Shown here piece by piece: positions 20,781-29,845 of a DNA stretch of 64,000 nucleotides. Under the pieces are notes generated by a model. That model was not told where the DNA came from and searched no databases. It saw nothing but the letters and a program-made list of their open reading frames with translations. Source of the stretch: Nocardia ninae NBRC 108245. GTDB lineage: Bacteria; Actinomycetota; Actinomycetes; Mycobacteriales; Mycobacteriaceae. Location: contig NZ_BJXA01000033.1 of the NCBI RefSeq assembly GCF_007990755.1, forward strand, positions 25,701-89,700, read 5' to 3'. The position numbers and the translations under genes are program-made. Position 1 is the first letter of the stretch, and each line of letters starts with the position of its first letter.

Positions 20781-21223
20781 TGGATCTGAACAAGTACACC
20801 GCCCGCCTGCGCGAGGACCTGATCGCGGCCGCCGCCCTCGGCGACGAGAAGACCCAGGCCACCGCGGCGGCGTTGGCCGCGGCGACGGAGAGTTCGGCCC
20901 GGCTGGTGCTACTTGCCGCGCTGTCCGACCTGGCCGCCGAACTCAGCGCTGAACTGGGCGATCGCACCGTGCAACTCTCCTTCGACGGCACCGAGGCCAA
21001 GGTCGACCTGCGCAAGAAACCGTCCACCGACGATCACCCCACCTTCGAGGAGATGACCGGCGACATCAGCCGGGTCACGCTGCGCCTGGTGGAACAGATG
21101 AAATCCAAGGCCGAGGAGGCGGCCGCGCAGAGCGGACAGTCGCTGAACTCGTGGTTGTCCAGCGCTGTCTCGGGGGCACTGCGTGATCAGATGCGTGGAT
21201 ATGGGCCTAAACGGGACATCTGA
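20780..21223 (+). CDS. Probable ribbon-helix-helix (Arc/HicB-like) DNA-binding protein
   Basis: 147 residues, mostly helical. The N-terminal part reads MDLNKYTARLREDLIAAAAL. The C-terminal segment SGQSLNSWLSSAVSGALRD (about residues 118-136) resembles the helices of an RHH domain as in HicB-type antitoxins. No toxin gene adjoins it, so a free-standing regulator is as likely as an antitoxin. Three TGATGTCA boxes lie over its promoter and start, which supports autoregulation. There is no clear Shine-Dalgarno; CATGCT 6 nt upstream could be a -10 of a leaderless transcript. Convergent with the next gene, 19 bp apart. Confidence 0.7.
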   Translation: MDLNKYTARLREDLIAAAALGDEKTQATAAALAAATESSARLVLLAALSDLAAELSAELGDRTVQLSFDGTEAKVDLRKKPSTDDHPTFEEMTGDISRVTLRLVEQMKSKAEEAAAQSGQSLNSWLSSAVSGALRDQMRGYGPKRDI

Positions 21224-21242
21224 CACATAGGCGCACCGGAAC

Positions 21243-22442
21243 CTAGAGGAGCGGTGCGAGGTTGCCGCGCGAGCCGATCACGACCTTGTCGAGTTCCAGC
21301 CAGTCGGCCATGTCGCGGAGGGCCTCGGTGAGGGCGTGCGCGGTGGCGGGGGTGTCGTAGCCGGGTTCGGCGAAGGCCCCGGGGACGGAGAGGCGACCTG
21401 CCGCGCGTTCGGCGCGCAGGTCGACTCGGCCGACCAGTTCGCCGTTCAGGAGGAACGGGAAGACGTAATAACCGTGCACCCGTTTGGGTTCCGGAGTGTA
21501 GATCTCGATGCGGTAGTGGAAGTCGAAGAGGCGTTCGGTGCGGGCGCGGAAGAAAATCAGCGGGTCGAACGGGCACAGCAGGGCCGCACCTTCGACGCGG
21601 CGCGGGATGAGGGTGCCCTCGCGCAGGTAGGCCGGCTTGTCCCAGCCTTCGACCTCGACCGGAAGCAGTTCGCCCGCGTCGACCAGGTCGGTGATGGCCG
21701 GTTCGGTTTGCTTGCGGTTCAGTCGGTAGTAGTCGCGCAGGTCGGTTTCGGTGCCGATACCGTGTGCGGTGGCCGCGCGGAGCACCAGTTCGCGCACCGC
21801 GTCTTCCTCGGAAACCTTGCGCGCCAGGATATCCGGTGGGATCACGCGTTCGGTGAGGTCGTAGTGCCTGGCGAAGCTGACGCGCTTGTCCACCGACAAC
21901 GCACCGGCGGCGAAGAGTTGTTCGCAGATCATCTTGGTGTCGCTGAGGTTCCACCAGGAACCTTTGGGGCGCGGCTTGTCCAGTTCGAGATGGCGCTCGA
22001 CCTCACCGGCGGTGCAGGCGCCGACCTCGGTGATCACGTCCAGAATGTCTTTGCCCAGTGTGGGATTGCGCTCCACCACCTTGCGCATCCCCGACCAGCG
22101 GCCGTGCTCGAACTGCGCCATCCGCCACCCCATCAGCGGCCAATCCTCGACCGGAATCAGCGCGGCCTCGTGCGCCCAGTACTCCACCAGCCGCCGCGGC
22201 CGCCGCGCGTTGTGGCTCCACGCCGCCTCGTCGAGCAGCGCCCGGTCGTAGGCCCCGATCCGGCTGAACACCGGCGCGTAATGCGCCCGCACCACCGCCG
22301 ACACCGAATCCAACTGCAACAGTTGCGTTTTCTCGACAACACCGAGCACCGACCGCCGGGTAGCGCGCACCGGTTTCCGTGCCGCAAACCCCTGCGCCGC
22401 CAGCGCCACCCGCCGCGCGACCCCCGCACTAATCTTCCGCAT
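21243..22442 (-). CDS. Winged-helix DNA glycosylase of the AlkZ/YcaQ family
   Basis: About 399 residues, HTH_42 superfamily. It starts MRKISAGVARRVALAAQGFA, the usual N-terminus of the family, and carries the catalytic-type motif QLDSV (about residues 44-48) and YWAHEAALIP. AlkZ uses QxQ and E. coli YcaQ uses QxD; this protein has Q-L-D and so resembles YcaQ, which unhooks interstrand crosslinks. Role therefore likely repair of alkylated or crosslinked DNA. ATG 22442 is preferred over the upstream TTG 22472 on homology grounds. It is preceded on its strand by a repeat-element region. Confidence 0.82.
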   Translation of the reverse strand: MRKISAGVARRVALAAQGFAARKPVRATRRSVLGVVEKTQLLQLDSVSAVVRAHYAPVFSRIGAYDRALLDEAAWSHNARRPRRLVEYWAHEAALIPVEDWPLMGWRMAQFEHGRWSGMRKVVERNPTLGKDILDVITEVGACTAGEVERHLELDKPRPKGSWWNLSDTKMICEQLFAAGALSVDKRVSFARHYDLTERVIPPDILARKVSEEDAVRELVLRAATAHGIGTETDLRDYYRLNRKQTEPAITDLVDAGELLPVEVEGWDKPAYLREGTLIPRRVEGAALLCPFDPLIFFRARTERLFDFHYRIEIYTPEPKRVHGYYVFPFLLNGELVGRVDLRAERAAGRLSVPGAFAEPGYDTPATAHALTEALRDMADWLELDKVVIGSRGNLAPLL

Positions 22443-22484
22443 GTTCCGAACAATGCCACGCGGGTCCGACAATCTTCCGCCTGG

Positions 22485-22532
22485 CGGGACATGGTGTAGC
22501 GATCACTCGACATTCGCCGCCACCGTGTCCCG
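22485..22532 (+). repeat. GGGACATG-type inverted-repeat element, copy A
   Basis: CGGGACATGGTG (22485-22496) pairs with CACCGTGTCCCG (22521-22532), twelve pairs with one G-T. The core contains TAGCGATCACTCG and CGCCGCCACC, shared with copy B and the 72-bp array at 51.8 kb. It lies between the glycosylase start and the 3' end of the kinase-like gene. Confidence 0.65.
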
Positions 22533-22617
22533 TTCGAGCCAGACGCCGCAAGTTCGTCGACCGTCGCCCTCGTTCGAGCCGGGCGCGACTGCCAGGCGCG
22601 TTCGCGCGTGACTTCGC

Positions 22618-22684
22618 CGGGACATGGCCGCCCACCGGGACACGGTGGCGGTGGGGCGGCGTGTGATCGCTCCACCATGTCCCG
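22618..22684 (-). repeat. GGGACATG-type inverted-repeat element, copy B
   Basis: Opposite orientation to copy A. Arms are CACCATGTCCCG (22673-22684) and CGGGACACGGTG (22636-22647), with an extra GGGACATGG at 22619-22627. Read on the - strand the core contains GGAGCGATCAC, nearly identical to copy A. The outer arm ends 7 bp before the stop codon of the neighbouring gene. Confidence 0.65.
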
Positions 22685-22691
22685 TTCGGAC

Positions 22692-23711
22692 CTAGGTGGA
22701 GACCTTGATGCTGCCGGCTGCGTCTATCTCGGTGCGGCGGTCTTGGTCGGGGGCGTTGGCGAGGACGGTGGCGAGGATGCGGCGGCCCATGGGCAGGACG
22801 CGGACGGTGACCGAGCCTGCGTTGGCGGCGTCCAATTCCTTTGTCGCCGCTTCGATCACCTGGTGGCGGACCCAGCGCGGGACGCCGGCGAAGCCGCCGT
22901 CGTCGAGCAGGACCACCTCCACGCCGCGCGAGCGGGCGCCACGGGCGGCGCTGCTGAGCTCGTCGGTGACGAGTTGGGGTGCGCGTAGTCCGTCGCGTAG
23001 TTCGGCTTCGAGCAGCCTGCACTGTTCGCGTTCGGTGGCGGTGAGTTCGACCCCGTCGGCGATGCGCTCCAGAATGGGCCTGGCCACCTTGTCGAGGCGG
23101 GCCAGCTGGCGGTCGCGTTCCCCGTTCTCCGCGGCCATGGTGGCCTCGGCGGCGGCGCGCATCGTCGACTCCTCGCGCAGCAGCCGCAGCGACCGCTGGG
23201 TAGGACGCATGATCACCGCGAACAGCGAGACACCGGCCACCGTGGAGATCGGCACGATCGAGCCGGCCACCACGCCACCGCGCAACCCGTTCACCACGCC
23301 GACGGTCGCGATCACCGCCGCGACACCGCCGACGCCGAGCCACGCCGCGCCCAACCGCCCGCGCAGCACGAGCACCGCGAGCACGTAGGACGACGCGAAC
23401 GCCGTCCACACCTGCTCCGACCACCCGTTCTCGACGTCGAACGAGGTGAGCGCGGTCGCCACCGGCCCGGAGGCGGCCACGAAAATCGTTGCGGGCAACG
23501 GCAACGGGTCGATCGGCACCACCAGCACCAACACCCCGGCCGCGGCCAGCAGCACCAGGGCAGCCACCGCGGCCAGCAGGGGCGTGTCGCCGAAGTTGCG
23601 CACCATGTACAGCACGATCGTCGCCTGCAGGATGAGCAGGAAGAGCCCGGCTGCCGGATCCCGCAGGCCGAGTAGATCGCGCAGCCCGAATTCGGTATCC
23701 GTATCAGCCAT
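22692..23711 (-). CDS. Degenerate histidine-kinase-like membrane protein
   Basis: 339 residues. The N-terminal half has about five or six membrane helices (residues 20-165). A coiled segment (RLLREESTMRAAAEATM) and a cytoplasmic part resembling a DHp/HATPase follow. Where the phospho-accepting His would be expected it reads ARPILERIADG, and no clear N, G1 or G2 ATP boxes are visible. It is therefore probably a catalytically dead partner. Its start overlaps the end of the true kinase gene by 8 nt, so the two are translationally coupled and probably form one sensory complex. Confidence 0.75.
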   Translation of the reverse strand: MADTDTEFGLRDLLGLRDPAAGLFLLILQATIVLYMVRNFGDTPLLAAVAALVLLAAAGVLVLVVPIDPLPLPATIFVAASGPVATALTSFDVENGWSEQVWTAFASSYVLAVLVLRGRLGAAWLGVGGVAAVIATVGVVNGLRGGVVAGSIVPISTVAGVSLFAVIMRPTQRSLRLLREESTMRAAAEATMAAENGERDRQLARLDKVARPILERIADGVELTATEREQCRLLEAELRDGLRAPQLVTDELSSAARGARSRGVEVVLLDDGGFAGVPRWVRHQVIEAATKELDAANAGSVTVRVLPMGRRILATVLANAPDQDRRTEIDAAGSIKVST

Positions 23712-24990
23712 CGCTACCCCACACCAATGTCACCGTGGTGCCCTCGCCCGGCTGCGACTCCACGAAGCCCGCGCCGCCGGCCAGCTGGCGCATCCGCCCG
23801 AGAATGCTCACCGAGATGCCGAGCCGATCGGCGGGTACCTGACTCAAATCGAAACCCGCACCGTCGTCACGGAATACGACCCGGATACCGCCCGCGCTGA
23901 TCGTCACCGTGACGGTGCGCTGCACCTCGCGGCCCGGCACGGTGGCGTGGCGCAGACTGTTGCGCACCGCCTCGGTGAGCGCGGCGGCGATGGTGCCCGC
24001 GGCGTCCACCGGCAGCCGGAGGTCGTCGAAACCGGACCACCGCCGGGCGATGAAACGGATCCCGGGATTGACCTCGTGCACGGCCGAACGCAGGAAGCCG
24101 GTGGCCGACTGCGCGTCGAGCCGATTCGGCTCCACCTCGCCGACCCGGCATTCATCGAGTTGTTCGAGCGTTCGCTCGGCCTGCCTGCGCAGCACCGGCG
24201 AGTCGGTGCCCGCCCGGGACGCGTCCAGCAGCGTGGACAGCACCGCATCGTGGATCAGCGCGGCGAAGCGCGCCCGTTCGCGATCGCGCGCCGCGGCACC
24301 CGCCACGGCAGCCGCGCGCCTGCTCTCGATCGCCGACTCCCGGTCCACCCGGTCCGCGGCGGCCTTGGCGTAGATGGCGCACCACAGGAACAACGCGCAC
24401 AAGCCCGCCGCCCGCACGAAGTCGCCGGCCCAGGTGACCACCGGCGTCGCGTCCGGCACCACCAGCGACTTGGCGAACGCCGACAGCGCCGCACCGATCA
24501 CCAGGTAGGCGACCGCGAACAGCGGCCGCCACGCCAGCACGGCCGCGAGCACACCGAGTGCGAGCACGCGATACAGCCACACCGAGGCGGTGGCCGGCGC
24601 CGGATCGGGATAGGCGAACGGGATCACGATCATCGCCGCGAGGAAGCTCACCGCCGCCGCACCCGACACCAGCTGGATGAGCTGCCTGCTCGACGCGATC
24701 GACACCGCGCCGAGCACCGGGAACAACCCGAACGCCAGCACCACCATCAGGATGGTCCAGCCGCCCGCGATGAACCGGCTCTGGTCCGCGATCTCCGGCA
24801 GTTCCACCACCGCGACGATCACCCCGGCGATGCCGATCGCCAGCCCGAAGCGGCGCAGAATTCGTTCGGACGCACCCTCGTACGCGCTCCGTTTCGGCAC
24901 CGGAGCCGCTCCCCTGCGCCAACGACTCGGCGCGATGCGGTCGAGTGTCACAGGAGCATTCGAGGTGTCCAGCATGCTGGACGCGATCAC
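23704..24990 (-). CDS. Sensor histidine kinase
   Basis: 428 residues. About six to eight membrane helices (residues 50-225), a coiled linker, then an H-box FAALIHDAVLSTLL (His about 247) and an ATPase domain with N-box ALTEAVRNSLRHA and G1 FRDDGAGFD. It should phosphorylate the response regulator encoded 19 bp upstream. Start GTG 24990 has GGCGAGG about 7 nt upstream; ATG 24975 (MLDTSNAPVTL) is the alternative. Operon order: regulator, this kinase, kinase-like partner. Signal unknown. Confidence 0.88.
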   Translation of the reverse strand: MIASSMLDTSNAPVTLDRIAPSRWRRGAAPVPKRSAYEGASERILRRFGLAIGIAGVIVAVVELPEIADQSRFIAGGWTILMVVLAFGLFPVLGAVSIASSRQLIQLVSGAAAVSFLAAMIVIPFAYPDPAPATASVWLYRVLALGVLAAVLAWRPLFAVAYLVIGAALSAFAKSLVVPDATPVVTWAGDFVRAAGLCALFLWCAIYAKAAADRVDRESAIESRRAAAVAGAAARDRERARFAALIHDAVLSTLLDASRAGTDSPVLRRQAERTLEQLDECRVGEVEPNRLDAQSATGFLRSAVHEVNPGIRFIARRWSGFDDLRLPVDAAGTIAAALTEAVRNSLRHATVPGREVQRTVTVTISAGGIRVVFRDDGAGFDLSQVPADRLGISVSILGRMRQLAGGAGFVESQPGEGTTVTLVWGSDG

Positions 24991-25009
24991 GATTGTGCCT
25001 CGCCGGCGC

Positions 25010-25696
25010 TCATGCGCGTGGATGCCGCTCGGGCACGGGCAGCCAGCCGTCCTCCACTGCCCGCTTGTACAGGTCGGTCTTGGTCGGCGCCGGACGTCCC
25101 GCGTCGGCGTACTTCTGGCGGATGCGGCCGAGGTAGTCGTTGACCGTCTGTTCGGACAGGCCGGTCAATCGCGCGACCCGGGAGGCTTTCTCGCCGGACG
25201 CGTAGAGCGTGAGTACCTCTTCCTGACGCGGGCTCAGGCCCACGTCGGACAACTGCGGGTCGCCGTCGATGGCGGCCGCCCAGTCGGTGGTCACCACCTG
25301 TTCACCGGACGCCGCGCGGCGCACGGCCGCGACCACGGTCTGCACGTCCTCGGACTTGCGCACCACACCGAGCACACCGGCCCGCGCGGCGGAGCGCACG
25401 AGGAACGCGTTGTCCGCGCCGGTGAAGATCAGCACCTCGATGCCACGGTCGCGCAGTGCGCGCACGTTGTCCTCGGGTGTCGACCCATCGGCCAATCGCA
25501 GATCGAGGACGACCAGGTCCAGTTGCGGTAGATCCTGAGCGGCGGCCAATAATTCCGGCACCGTGCCCGCGGTCAGCACCAGGTCGAGATCGGGTTCGGG
25601 CGCGAGCATTGCGGCCAGTCCGATCGCTACTGATTCGTGGTCTTCGACCACTCCGATCCGGCGCGGTGCGTTATTGCCCCCTTCGGCCAACGTCAC
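25010..25696 (-). CDS. NarL/LuxR-type response regulator
   Basis: 228 residues. The receiver domain begins RRIGVVEDHESVAIG and has the phospho-acceptor Asp in LVVLDLRLADG (about residue 63). The C-terminal LuxR helix-turn-helix reads LSPRQEEVLTLYASGEKASR and LSEQTVNDYLGRIRQKY. GTG 25696 is chosen because GGAG sits 7 nt upstream and earlier residues are not receiver-like. First gene of a three-gene two-component operon with the kinase and the kinase-like protein. Confidence 0.9.
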   Translation of the reverse strand: MTLAEGGNNAPRRIGVVEDHESVAIGLAAMLAPEPDLDLVLTAGTVPELLAAAQDLPQLDLVVLDLRLADGSTPEDNVRALRDRGIEVLIFTGADNAFLVRSAARAGVLGVVRKSEDVQTVVAAVRRAASGEQVVTTDWAAAIDGDPQLSDVGLSPRQEEVLTLYASGEKASRVARLTGLSEQTVNDYLGRIRQKYADAGRPAPTKTDLYKRAVEDGWLPVPERHPRA

Positions 25697-25861
25697 CTGA
25701 AATCTCCATTCCCGAGCAAACTCGTCACATCCCCACCGCAACAACGTTCTGCCAGTATGCCGGGCCGAAGCACCGAATGGTCAGACACCAGAAATCGGGG
25801 CCGTTCCACATTCGACCTCGGCAGAGATTGTCACTGCCAGCTATTTCGGGGACAAAAACTG

Positions 25862-26317
25862 TCAGGTACCCATCACGTGTGCGGCAATGGTCGCGCCCAG
25901 CTCCCAACACCGTTGGATGTCGTCCTTGCTCGGCGCGCCGGACACGATAACCGGTGCGGCCGCCTGCTCCCAGCCGAGGCCGGTGGTGACGCGTTCGATG
26001 CCGCGTTCAGCGCCTTCGGTGCCCTCGTTCCCGTGCAGGTAGCAACCGAACGGTCGGCCGCGGGTGGAATCGAGGCAGGGGTAGTAGAACGTGTCGAACG
26101 CATGCTTCAGCGCACCGGACATGTAGCCCAGATTCGCCGGGGTGCCGAGCAGAAAACCATTGGCTGCCAGCACATCCGACGCAGTGACGGACAGTGCCGC
26201 GCGACGCACGACGGTCACGCCTTCGATCTCCGGATCGGTCGCGCCGGACACCACCGCCTCGAACATCGCCTGCATGTGCGGGGACGGCGTGTGATGGATG
26301 ATCAGCAACTGCGCCAC
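25862..26317 (-). CDS. Flavodoxin-like FMN protein
   Basis: 151 residues, single flavodoxin-like/NADPH-dependent FMN reductase fold. It begins with strand LLIIHHTPSPHMQAM (phosphate loop region) and has GFLLGTPANLGYMSGALKHAFD, a typical FMN-ring loop. Probable electron carrier or quinone/flavin reductase; partner unknown. GTG 26317 lacks a Shine-Dalgarno, but TAAGAT lies 6 nt upstream (complement of 26324-26329), so it is probably leaderless. Confidence 0.85.
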   Translation of the reverse strand: MAQLLIIHHTPSPHMQAMFEAVVSGATDPEIEGVTVVRRAALSVTASDVLAANGFLLGTPANLGYMSGALKHAFDTFYYPCLDSTRGRPFGCYLHGNEGTEGAERGIERVTTGLGWEQAAAPVIVSGAPSKDDIQRCWELGATIAAHVMGT

Positions 26318-26696
26318 ACGAGGATCTTAGTGCGCGCCACGCGGTGCACCGGTGGGCACCGGTCGGCGCGGCCGGTCCGGGGCGGGCTGCCAATCTTTGC
26401 TCCAATCGGCGCGTCGAGTGGCGCGCGGATTGCGGTCGAAGTATTCGCAATCCCGCATGATGGCTCGGCCGCCCGTTGCACGCCTTGCGTGAAACATCCT
26501 CGGGTGAGAGAAATTTCACCTGTTCACCGGTCTTGACCCGGACAATTCGGCGACCGGTGTACCGCGCGGGTTGCGCCGAATTCCGCCGGATCCACTGGCG
26601 CCAACACCCTCTAATGCGCCTAACGCAGCGTCTCGTCGCTCGAATTTCGCGAAGGCGGGAGCGGTCGTGCGGCTGGAGCTGGGGAGCGGTGCGAAT
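26318..26696. other. Intergenic region, no gene seen
   Basis: 379 bp. A short Arg-rich reading at 26476-26700 has no Shine-Dalgarno and atypical composition, so I do not call it. A GGTGCACCGG / GGGCACCGG imperfect repeat lies near 26344. The left end holds the presumed -10 of the flavodoxin-like gene. Confidence 0.45.
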
Positions 26697-27206
26697 CTAA
26701 CGCCCTTGGTCGCGTTCGAGTTTCTCCAGCGCGACCGCGCGGCGCATGGTGGCGCGGGCTCGGGTGCGGTCACCGGCGTAGTCGTAGGCGCGGGCCAGGC
26801 GATAGGAGACGCGCCAGTTGTCGGGGTCGGCTTCCCATTCGGTTTTGACCTGGGCGAACAGCGCGTCGGCGGCGTCGCGTTCGATCCGGCCGGACGGGCG
26901 GCGGGGCAGGTCGGAGGTGTCCAGTTCGCGGCCCTCCTCGTGGATGCGGCGGGCCAGGTGCTGGTGGGCCAGGGCGGCGCGGACGGTGGCTGCGACCACC
27001 CAGACGCCGACGAACGGCAGGATGAGCACGCCGATGCCGATGAGGATCGCGGCGATGTCACCGGACCCGATGAGGCTGAACGAGATTCGGCCGAGGAGCA
27101 GGAAGTAGAAGCCGAGCACCAGGACGAGCGCGGCGAGCAGCGCGACGACCTTGACGACTTCCCTGTTCTGTCCGCTGCCGTCGGCGGCGGAGTCCGCGGC
27201 GTTCAC
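26697..27206 (-). CDS. Membrane protein with TPR-like C-terminus
   Basis: 169 residues. Two membrane helices (VVALLAALVLVLGFYFLL about residues 19-38; AAILIGIGVLILPFVGVWVV about 50-70), then a soluble tail with one or two TPR-like helices (WRVSYRLARAYDYAGDRTRAR). Function unknown. GTG 27206 has GAGG 5 nt upstream. It lies 37 bp after dapB on the same strand, so co-transcription with dapB is likely. Confidence 0.78.
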   Translation of the reverse strand: MNAADSAADGSGQNREVVKVVALLAALVLVLGFYFLLLGRISFSLIGSGDIAAILIGIGVLILPFVGVWVVAATVRAALAHQHLARRIHEEGRELDTSDLPRRPSGRIERDAADALFAQVKTEWEADPDNWRVSYRLARAYDYAGDRTRARATMRRAVALEKLERDQGR

Positions 27207-27243
27207 GCGCGCACCTCGCCTGCGGCGTGGGCCGCGTACCTGT

Positions 27244-28074
<831 letters not shown>

Positions 28075-28125
28075 CTATATGCGCATGTTTGCGATGGGGT
28101 GCACCTCTGCCCTACCGTCGCGGGC

Positions 28126-28947
28126 GTGACTTCGATTCATCAGCGGGCAGCGGATTTCCTACGGACGCACGACAGTAAGAACCTTGGTGTCGGGCAGCAT
28201 GATTGGCGGTACTACACCGGCGGCGCGGGGGATCCGGTACTGCTGCTCAGCGGTGGCGCGGGAATCGGTATCAGCTGGCTCGACGTGGCGAGCGCACTGA
28301 TTCCGCGGTTCCGGACCATCGCTCCCGACTACCCGTCGGGTGTCGGGTCCGTTGCCGCGCTGGTCGACGGTGTGGTCGCGGTGCTCGATGCCGAGGGGGT
28401 CGATCGGGCGCATGTGGTCGGGCAGTCGGCGGGGGGCATGTTCGCAGAACTCCTATCGCGTCGGGCGCCGGATCGGGTCCGGTCGCTGACCTTGTCGAGT
28501 ACCGGGTTGTACGGGCCGGAGGATGTGGACCGGCTGCGGATGCGGGTCGAAACCACCGTGGCGACACCGTGGCCGGAGACGCAGGCGGCGATTCGTACCG
28601 CGCTGCACAGCACCTGGGCGGACTCCGATGAGGCCGAGTTCTGGATCGAGCAGGTGGTGGCGGCCACCGATGCGGCGGGCAGTGCGGGTGCCGCCAATTC
28701 CTATCGGCTGTTGCTGGAGCTCGCCGAGGGGGTGGACGAGCTCATGCGCGGTTCCGCCTGGTCCGGACCCACCTTGATCTTCCGAGCGGACGACGATCCG
28801 CTGATCACCAGCACCCACACCGGACGCTTACGCGACCTGCACCCGGGCTGTGAATTCCGCACCTTCGCGGAGGGTGGCCATTCCCTGCTGATCAGTCGAA
28901 CCGCGGACTACGTCGCCACGGTGACCGAATTCCTCAGCCGCACCTAG
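28126..28947 (+). CDS. Alpha/beta-fold hydrolase
   Basis: 273 residues. Oxyanion-side loop LLLSGGAGIGISW, nucleophile elbow GQSAGG (Ser about residue 105), acid in FRADDDPLI and catalytic His in AEGGHSLLI near the end, so the triad is complete. Substrate unknown. GTG 28126 has no Shine-Dalgarno; TACCGT at 28113-28118 sits 7 nt before it and TTGCGA about 18 nt further up, so a leaderless transcript is likely. Its stop codon directly abuts that of the convergent PIN-toxin gene. Confidence 0.87.
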   Translation: MTSIHQRAADFLRTHDSKNLGVGQHDWRYYTGGAGDPVLLLSGGAGIGISWLDVASALIPRFRTIAPDYPSGVGSVAALVDGVVAVLDAEGVDRAHVVGQSAGGMFAELLSRRAPDRVRSLTLSSTGLYGPEDVDRLRMRVETTVATPWPETQAAIRTALHSTWADSDEAEFWIEQVVAATDAAGSAGAANSYRLLLELAEGVDELMRGSAWSGPTLIFRADDDPLITSTHTGRLRDLHPGCEFRTFAEGGHSLLISRTADYVATVTEFLSRT

Positions 28948-29370
28948 CTATTCCCGCCATGGACACAGCACCTGCACTCCCGTGCCACGAAAGTCCTTCT
29001 CGTTGCGCGTGACGACGGCGAGTCCGTGTGCTTCCGCGGTTGCCGCAATGAGCGCGTCCACGGCGTCGACCCGATGCCCAGCGCCTTCGGCTCTGGCGCG
29101 GATGCGACCCCACGCCTGCGCGACACCGAGGTCGATCGGCAGTAGTCGCGCGTCGAATCGGTCGGTGACCTGGTCGGACAGCCACGTGGTCAAGCGCGCC
29201 TTGCGCCGCCCGTTGGACATCCGGTCGACGCCTCGGCGGATCTCCCCGATCGTGATGACGCTCAGGAACATTCGTTCCTCGTCGGCGTCGTGCAGCCATT
29301 CGATCAGTCCGGGGTCCGGGCGGGGTTTGATCCATTCCGAGACGGCGTTCGTGTCCAGCAGGTAGCCCAT
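28948..29370 (-). CDS. PIN-domain ribonuclease toxin (VapC-like)
   Basis: 140 residues. PIN fold with the acidic residues at the usual places: Asp in MGYLLDTNAVSEW (residue 6), Glu in ITIGEIRRG, and Asp in HRVDAVDALIAATA. It should be a Mg-dependent RNase that cleaves tRNA or rRNA when free. ATG 29370 has GAGG 8 nt upstream. The antitoxin gene ends 20 bp upstream on the same strand, the normal antitoxin-toxin order. Confidence 0.92.
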   Translation of the reverse strand: MGYLLDTNAVSEWIKPRPDPGLIEWLHDADEERMFLSVITIGEIRRGVDRMSNGRRKARLTTWLSDQVTDRFDARLLPIDLGVAQAWGRIRARAEGAGHRVDAVDALIAATAEAHGLAVVTRNEKDFRGTGVQVLCPWRE

Positions 29371-29390
29371 CGGCTCGTCCTCGACGGCCC

Positions 29391-29672
29391 TCACAGGGTC
29401 ACGTCGCGGTGCTGCGGATCCGTCCTGTCCCGGGTCACGACCAGCTCCGGGTCGCGTAGGGGGGAATCGGCGAAGAACTCGGCCAGGCTGCCCTGTCGCG
29501 CGTTCCGGCGCCGCCACTCGTCGATCGGTACGACAACGGCGACCTCACGTCCATGCTTGCTGATCACCTGCGGTCCCTCCCGTTCCACCGTGTCGATCAA
29601 CTCGGACAACCTGGCCTTCGCGTCGGCGAGAGGCCATGCGACATCTGGTCGCTCCGACCGCTTTCGTGCCAT
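29391..29672 (-). CDS. Phd/YefM-type antitoxin
   Basis: 93 residues. N-terminal DNA-binding region with PLADAKARLSELIDTVEREG and GREVAVVVPIDEWRR, as in Phd/YefM antitoxins; a C-terminal tail (DPELVVTRDRTDPQ) would wrap the toxin. ATG 29672 is preferred over the upstream GTG 29693. A short inverted repeat GACCA-N12-TGGTC (29688-29709) just upstream may be the autoregulatory site. Pairs with the PIN toxin downstream. Confidence 0.88.
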   Translation of the reverse strand: MARKRSERPDVAWPLADAKARLSELIDTVEREGPQVISKHGREVAVVVPIDEWRRRNARQGSLAEFFADSPLRDPELVVTRDRTDPQHRDVTL

Positions 29673-29845
29673 CTGATCACCCGTTTCGACCACTTTGACT
29701 ATTCTGGTCAGTTCAGCGTACCTATCGGGTCGCTGCGGCGCCAGACCTGGTGGGGGGCGTTTTTTACAGCAACCCGTGTGGTCACGGGTGGACTACTCGC
29801 CGGTCGGTTCATCGCCACGGTGGACGCCGACCGAACGGTGTCTCA

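Noticed and set aside
26476-26700. 74-residue + strand ORF
   Set aside because: Arg-rich, no Shine-Dalgarno, no promoter, coding bias poor.
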